Origin: Burkholderia sp. IMCC1007
GTDB taxonomy: Bacteria; Pseudomonadota; Gammaproteobacteria; Burkholderiales; Burkholderiaceae
Reading direction: 5' to 3'
Length of the DNA: 64,000 nt
Assembly: GCF_027257875.1 (NCBI RefSeq)
Contig: NZ_JAPVQY010000006.1
Coordinates: 124,001 to 188,000, forward strand
Made by a program: the position numbers and the translations under genes. Shown here one piece after another: positions 60,447-64,000 of this stretch. Every line of letters starts with the position of its first letter. Within the stretch, counting starts at the first letter, position 1. Below the pieces are notes generated by a model. That model saw only the letters and a program-made list of their open reading frames with translations, was not told the DNA's origin and did not search any database.

Positions 60447-61781
60447 CTACTTCTCGGTGCGGCCCATCCACTTCTGGGCCGCGAGGTAACTTCTCACACC
60501 GATGTCCAGGAACGGCCGTCGCGGCAACCGGTCCGGCGCGCCCAGCGCCAGCATGTCGCCGATCAGCGGATGCCCGGTGTCGCAGGCCAGCTCGGCGATG
60601 AGCGCGCCGGCCGTGGTTTGTTTCGCGATGCCGACGCCGTTGCAGTTGACCGCCGCATGGACGTTCTTCGCCAGTCGCCCCCAGCCGGGCGCGCCGTTCT
60701 GGCTCAGCGACAGGTAACCCGCCCAGAAATGCTCGAGCGACACGTGCTCCAGCATCGGAAAGCGGGCCTTGAACAGCACTGCGTGCGTGCGCTTCATGCG
60801 CTCGCGCAGCGATGCCGGGCAACGCAACGTCGGCGCAAACTGGAACCCGTACCGGAACAGGATGCGGAAGTCCTGCGTATAGCGCAACGTGGCGCCCGCG
60901 ATCCCGTGAGCCGGCGTGATGCCCCAGTCGTGCGTGCCGCCGAGCCGCGCGCGCTCGTCCGGCGTCAACGGCCGCGACAGGCTCGCGAACAGCACGAACG
61001 GCAGCAACTGCCGTTCGAAATACCCGAAGCGATTGATGAACGCGTTGTTGGTGAGGATCGCGTTACGTGCGGACAACCGTACGCCGTTGCGCAACGTCGC
61101 CACGACGGGCGACCCCGGCTCGATATCGAGCACCGGCGAGTTCTCGAACAGCTGCACGTTCGCCGGAAGCGAATCGGCCAGCCCGCGCGACAGCGCGGCC
61201 GGATTCAGCAGCCGGGTGCCCGGCGTGTGGATCGCGCAATCGTAGTAGCGCGTGCCGAGCCGCGCGTGCAGCGCATCGCCGCGCAACACTTCGTACGGCT
61301 CGCCCAGTGCATCGAGTTCGGCGATCGTGGCGCCCAGCAGCGTGCGGGAAATCTCGGGCGACACCGCGCAGTCGTATCGGCCGCGTTTGCTCCACTGGCA
61401 GTCGATCGCGTTCGTGCTGACCAGCTCATCGAGCGTATCGATGCCATAGCGACTCAGTCGCTTGTGGCGATACCCTTTCTCCGTGTTGCCGGGATCGTGG
61501 TCGTTGTTGTGCGGCAGGTCGATCGCGAATCCGGCGTTCCGGCCATGCGCGCCCTCGCCGACCGTTTGCGCGTCGACGAGGGCGATTGTGTGGGACGGGT
61601 TCAGCAGCGCCAGCCGCCGGGCCGCCGACAAACCGGCATAGCCCGCGCCGACGACCAGCCAGTCGAAACTGTCCGACCGCTGCGCCGGGGCATGCGGCAC
61701 GCGCGCGGGCAGGATCGCCGACCAGCCGTTCGTGTTGTCGTCCGCGGGAAGCAATTTCTCTGAGGATACTGAAGCATTCAT
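60447..61781 (-). CDS. FAD-dependent amine/amino-acid oxidoreductase (DAO fold, PuuB/OrdL-like)
   Basis: A 444-residue flavoenzyme. After a 40-residue N-terminus the FAD fold reads WLVVGAGYAGLSAARRLA, then GEGAHGRNAGFAIDLPHN, typical of gamma-glutamylputrescine oxidase and OrdL relatives. The C-terminal FAD contact is HAAVNCNGVGIAKQTTAGAL. Such enzymes oxidise secondary or primary amines or D-amino acids to imines. It begins 31 bases after the cupin gene. The RidA gene in the same series would hydrolyse a reactive imine product. Confidence 0.93.
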   Translation of the reverse strand: MNASVSSEKLLPADDNTNGWSAILPARVPHAPAQRSDSFDWLVVGAGYAGLSAARRLALLNPSHTIALVDAQTVGEGAHGRNAGFAIDLPHNNDHDPGNTEKGYRHKRLSRYGIDTLDELVSTNAIDCQWSKRGRYDCAVSPEISRTLLGATIAELDALGEPYEVLRGDALHARLGTRYYDCAIHTPGTRLLNPAALSRGLADSLPANVQLFENSPVLDIEPGSPVVATLRNGVRLSARNAILTNNAFINRFGYFERQLLPFVLFASLSRPLTPDERARLGGTHDWGITPAHGIAGATLRYTQDFRILFRYGFQFAPTLRCPASLRERMKRTHAVLFKARFPMLEHVSLEHFWAGYLSLSQNGAPGWGRLAKNVHAAVNCNGVGIAKQTTAGALIAELACDTGHPLIGDMLALGAPDRLPRRPFLDIGVRSYLAAQKWMGRTEK

Positions 61782-61812
61782 GCTGCATTCCGTTTCGAGG
61801 GTCTCGTTTGCA

Positions 61813-62151
61813 TCAGCCGGCCGTGACGACGAAGAAGAACTCCGCGTCGCGGCCGGAATACGTGACGACCGACCCGCGACTGAGCGACAGCACGTCGCCG
61901 GCCTGCGCAACCAGATGCCGGCCGCCGCAGGTCACGACGAAGGTGCCGTCGAGCACATGGATCACTTCGTCGTAGTCGAGTGTCTTGGGCGGCATCGCGC
62001 CCGCCTTCAACCGGCCGAAACCGGACGCCAGCGAATTGCCGGCGGAACGCACGGCCCACGCGATGCCGCCACCGCCGTCCTGCGCGCCGTCCCGTACTTC
62101 CCACACGGCATCATCGGCGCGTGTCAGCGCCGTCGTTGCAGAATCATTCAT
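61813..62151 (-). CDS. Small cupin-domain protein
   Basis: A 112-residue single cupin: LDYDEVIHVLDGTFVVTCGG and AGDVLSLSRGSVVTYSGRDA are the two cupin motifs, with one likely metal His. The start ATG at 62151 (MNDSATTAL) has only a weak ribosome site. Upstream, outside the gene, is a GCA/GCC repeat. Related proteins accompany ethanolamine or amino-acid use. Function in this operon is unknown. Confidence 0.85.
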   Translation of the reverse strand: MNDSATTALTRADDAVWEVRDGAQDGGGGIAWAVRSAGNSLASGFGRLKAGAMPPKTLDYDEVIHVLDGTFVVTCGGRHLVAQAGDVLSLSRGSVVTYSGRDAEFFFVVTAG

Positions 62152-62224
62152 ATGCACAATCGTCGATAAAGCCCGTTTGAATCCAATTCTAGAAAAGCGG
62201 CACCGCGCGCCGAAAGCCGAAATA

Positions 62225-62236
62225 TCACATGCAAAG
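62225..62236. promoter_or_regulatory. Shared 12-base motif TCACATGCAAAG (copy 2)
   Basis: Identical to 58634-58645 and part of an ATGCAAAGCAT partial palindrome, 74 bases upstream of the cupin start. Confidence 0.35.
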
Positions 62237-62326
62237 CATGCGGAAATGCGTGGAATCGACTGTCCATGCAGATGCTTCGACACCGGCGTGCCGCGTGCCG
62301 CTGCGGCTGCGGCTGCGGCTGCCACG

Positions 62327-62740
62327 TCACGAAGATCGCTCGCCGTCCGGCGATCGATCGCGGTGCCCAAGCCCCACGTACGCGACGATCTCGATCAGCA
62401 TCTCCGGATGGACGAAGTCCTTCACCACCACGCTCAACCGATTCGGATAAGGCGGATGGAAAAACTCCCGGTAAACGCGATCGATCGCCGGCATGTGGGT
62501 CGCATCCTTCATATAAATCAATACCTGTGCGACGTCGGGCAGCTCCGCATCCGCTGCCGCGACTGCCCGCTGCAGATTCGAGAACGTCAGTCGCGCCTGC
62601 TCGTCGATCGCGCCGCCGCGGATGTTCCCGTCCATCGTCACCGGACCGTGCGCGGTGAAAAGCAGCCCGCCGGCTTGCGTCGCCCAGGAAAAGGGTTGAT
62701 CAAGCGAAGGAAGGCCCGTGTCGATCGTTTTTCGAATCAT
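62327..62740 (-). CDS. RidA/YjgF-family imine deaminase
   Basis: A 137-residue Rid-family protein: FSWATQAGGLLFTAHGPVTM, ARLTFSNLQRAVAAADAEL, then FFHPPYPNRLSVVVKDFVHP with the conserved Arg that binds the carboxylate, and EIVAYVG near the end. Rid proteins hydrolyse reactive enamine/imine intermediates from pyridoxal-phosphate or flavin enzymes. It lies between the aminotransferase gene (54 bases) and the cupin gene (175 bases) on the same strand, with both such enzyme types in the cluster. Confidence 0.92.
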   Translation of the reverse strand: MIRKTIDTGLPSLDQPFSWATQAGGLLFTAHGPVTMDGNIRGGAIDEQARLTFSNLQRAVAAADAELPDVAQVLIYMKDATHMPAIDRVYREFFHPPYPNRLSVVVKDFVHPEMLIEIVAYVGLGHRDRSPDGERSS

Positions 62741-62794
62741 GGCAAGTGGATGGAGGAATTGAAGGAAGGACCGGATCGCGCCGGACCGCCGCGC

Positions 62795-64000
62795 TCAGCT
62801 CGGCACGGCCGTTCGCTGCAGGATCACGTCGGCAATCGCTTCGCCGACGTACGCAACGTTGCGGTCGTTCAGTCCGGCGACGCAGATCCGGCCGGATTGG
62901 ACAAGGTAGATCGACTTGCGCTCGCGCAGCGCGTCGACTTCGGTCGCGGTCAGTCCCGTGTAGCTGAACATCCCGCGCTGGTCCGTCAGATAGCTGGCGT
63001 CGACGTCCGGCGCGAGGGCTTCGAGCGCCGCGCGCAGCTTGTGCCGCATCGCCCTCATGCGCTGCTGCATGGCGGCGACTTCGCGCCGCCACTGCTGCGA
63101 CAACGCCGGACTCGTCAGGATCGTGCGGACCAGTTGGGAGCCGAACGCGGGCGGGCTCGAATACACCTTTCTGACAGCGGCCTTCAGTTGCCCCTGCACC
63201 CGCGATGCGGTTTCCGCGTCGGGACAGACGATCGACAGCGCGCCGACGCGTTCGCCATAGAGCGAGAAGTTCTTCGAGAACGAGTTCGTCACGATGACCT
63301 GCAGCCCGGCGTCGACCATCCTGCGGATCGGCGCGGCGTCTTCGTCGAGTCCTTCGCCGAAACCCTGGTACGCCATGTCGACGAACGGCAGCAGATTGCG
63401 TCGCGTCAGGATCTCGATGATCCGCGCGAACTGCTGCGCCGACAGGTCCGCCCCGGTCGGGTTATGACACGACGGCTGCAACAGCACGATGCTGCGCTCG
63501 GGCAGCGTGTCGAGGGTCGCGATCATCCCGTCGAAATCGATGCCGTTGTTCCGAACGTCGAAGTACGGGTAGGTGTTGACGGCCACGCCGGCCGACTCGA
63601 GCAGTACGCGATGGTTGTCCCACGTCGGGTTGCCGATCCAGATCGCGCTGTCGGGCAGCGTGGCTTTCAGAAAGCGCGCCGCGATGTGAATCGCGCCCGA
63701 GCCGCCGACGGACTGGATCGTCGCGATACGGCCGGATGCGACCGCTTCCGAGCCGGCCCCGAACACGATGTCCTGGATCGCGGCCCGATACGCAGCGTCG
63801 CCTTCCATCGGCAGGTAGGTATGCGGCTTCGCCGCGTCGTGGACTATCGCGGCGGCACGCCTGACCGACGGCAGAACCGGAATCTGCCCGCCTTCGTCGT
63901 AATAGAGCCCGATACCGAGATTGGTCTTCTCGGGCCGGGTGTCGGCCAGGTACGCCTCCATCAGGGACAGAATCGGGTCGCCGGGATAGGCGTCTACGTG
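62795..64000 (-). CDS. Aromatic/aspartate aminotransferase (partial, 5' end outside window)
   Basis: Pyridoxal-phosphate enzyme of the AspC/TyrB type (class I). 401 residues are visible; the frame is still open at base 64000, where HVDAYPGDPILSLMEAYLAD lies only a few residues from the usual N-terminus, so almost the whole protein is here. NPTWDNH, SCHNPTGADLS, PFVDMAYQGFGEG and the PLP-lysine segment TNSFSKNFSLYGERVGAL are present. The last has the conserved Lys and the downstream Arg. It transfers amino groups between aromatic or dicarboxylic amino acids and 2-oxoglutarate. It is the upstream gene of the RidA/cupin/oxidase series. Confidence 0.95.
   Translation of the reverse strand, partial: HVDAYPGDPILSLMEAYLADTRPEKTNLGIGLYYDEGGQIPVLPSVRRAAAIVHDAAKPHTYLPMEGDAAYRAAIQDIVFGAGSEAVASGRIATIQSVGGSGAIHIAARFLKATLPDSAIWIGNPTWDNHRVLLESAGVAVNTYPYFDVRNNGIDFDGMIATLDTLPERSIVLLQPSCHNPTGADLSAQQFARIIEILTRRNLLPFVDMAYQGFGEGLDEDAAPIRRMVDAGLQVIVTNSFSKNFSLYGERVGALSIVCPDAETASRVQGQLKAAVRKVYSSPPAFGSQLVRTILTSPALSQQWRREVAAMQQRMRAMRHKLRAALEALAPDVDASYLTDQRGMFSYTGLTATEVDALRERKSIYLVQSGRICVAGLNDRNVAYVGEAIADVILQRTAVPS

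Noticed and set aside
62280..62325. GCN-type repeat (alternating GCA/GCC on the minus strand) between the cupin and RidA genes, which could be read as a polyalanine extension of the cupin
   Set aside because: The cupin domain is complete without it, and an in-frame extension would lack a ribosome site and family support.
1..64000. CRISPR arrays, tRNA or rRNA genes, IS elements and integrases
   Set aside because: None seen: no regularly spaced repeats, no cloverleaf-type sequences and no transposase or integrase frames in the window.

Overview
This is a GC-rich window (about two thirds G+C) with very GC-biased third codon positions. It looks like a Burkholderia-type betaproteobacterial replicon, probably an accessory-rich secondary chromosome. 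That placement is inferred from codon bias, the Burkholderiales-type porin, a type VI secretion (T6SS) VgrG cassette and the density of catabolic operons; no ribosomal or tRNA gene is present to confirm it. Nearly everything is transport, oxidation or regulation of small-molecule use.

Left part (1-7072): two divergent, partly near-identical Tat-exported peptide-type binding proteins, a luciferase-like (SfnG-like) monooxygenase, a DszC/SfnB-like acyl-CoA-dehydrogenase-fold flavoprotein and an aldo/keto reductase. Together they suggest scavenging of an organosulfur or similar compound.

Region 7225-30586: a large catabolic island with an IclR regulator at one end and an AraC regulator at the other. 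It holds three flavoproteins of the 3-ketosteroid-delta1-dehydrogenase type, two of them paired with NIPSNAP proteins. Around them are three short- or extended-chain dehydrogenases, a Gfo/Idh/MocA oxidoreductase, a shikimate-dehydrogenase paralogue, an aldo/keto reductase and a TIM-barrel isomerase/dehydratase. Uptake genes are two aromatic-acid-type MFS importers and a Liv-type ABC importer whose second permease and both ATPases are one 851-residue protein. Palindromes of the form TGGAAT-N3-ATTCCA, very like the E. coli IclR box, lie in three promoter regions, with an everted version before the IclR gene. The best reading is uptake and stepwise desaturation of an alicyclic (hydroaromatic) carboxylate; the substrate is unknown.

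Region 30623-46323: a second catabolic island resembling the trigonelline/pyridine ring-opening route. It has a two-component FMN monooxygenase, alpha/beta hydrolase, aldehyde dehydrogenase and succinate-semialdehyde dehydrogenase, a polyamine-type ABC importer, an NCS1 permease, two GntR regulators and two flavin reductases with a degenerate C-terminal NUDIX-like domain. Repeated ATGG-N4-CCAT palindromes mark its promoters.

Region 46609-52910: a T6SS cassette of VgrG, a lipase effector broken by a frameshift, an intact Tli4-like immunity lipoprotein, PAAR and a truncated gene that stops at a porin. Region 52909-64000 (all minus strand): porin, glycine-betaine-type ABC importer, GbcA-like Rieske oxygenase, then MFS exporter/importer, FAD amine oxidase, cupin, RidA and an aromatic aminotransferase that runs off the window.
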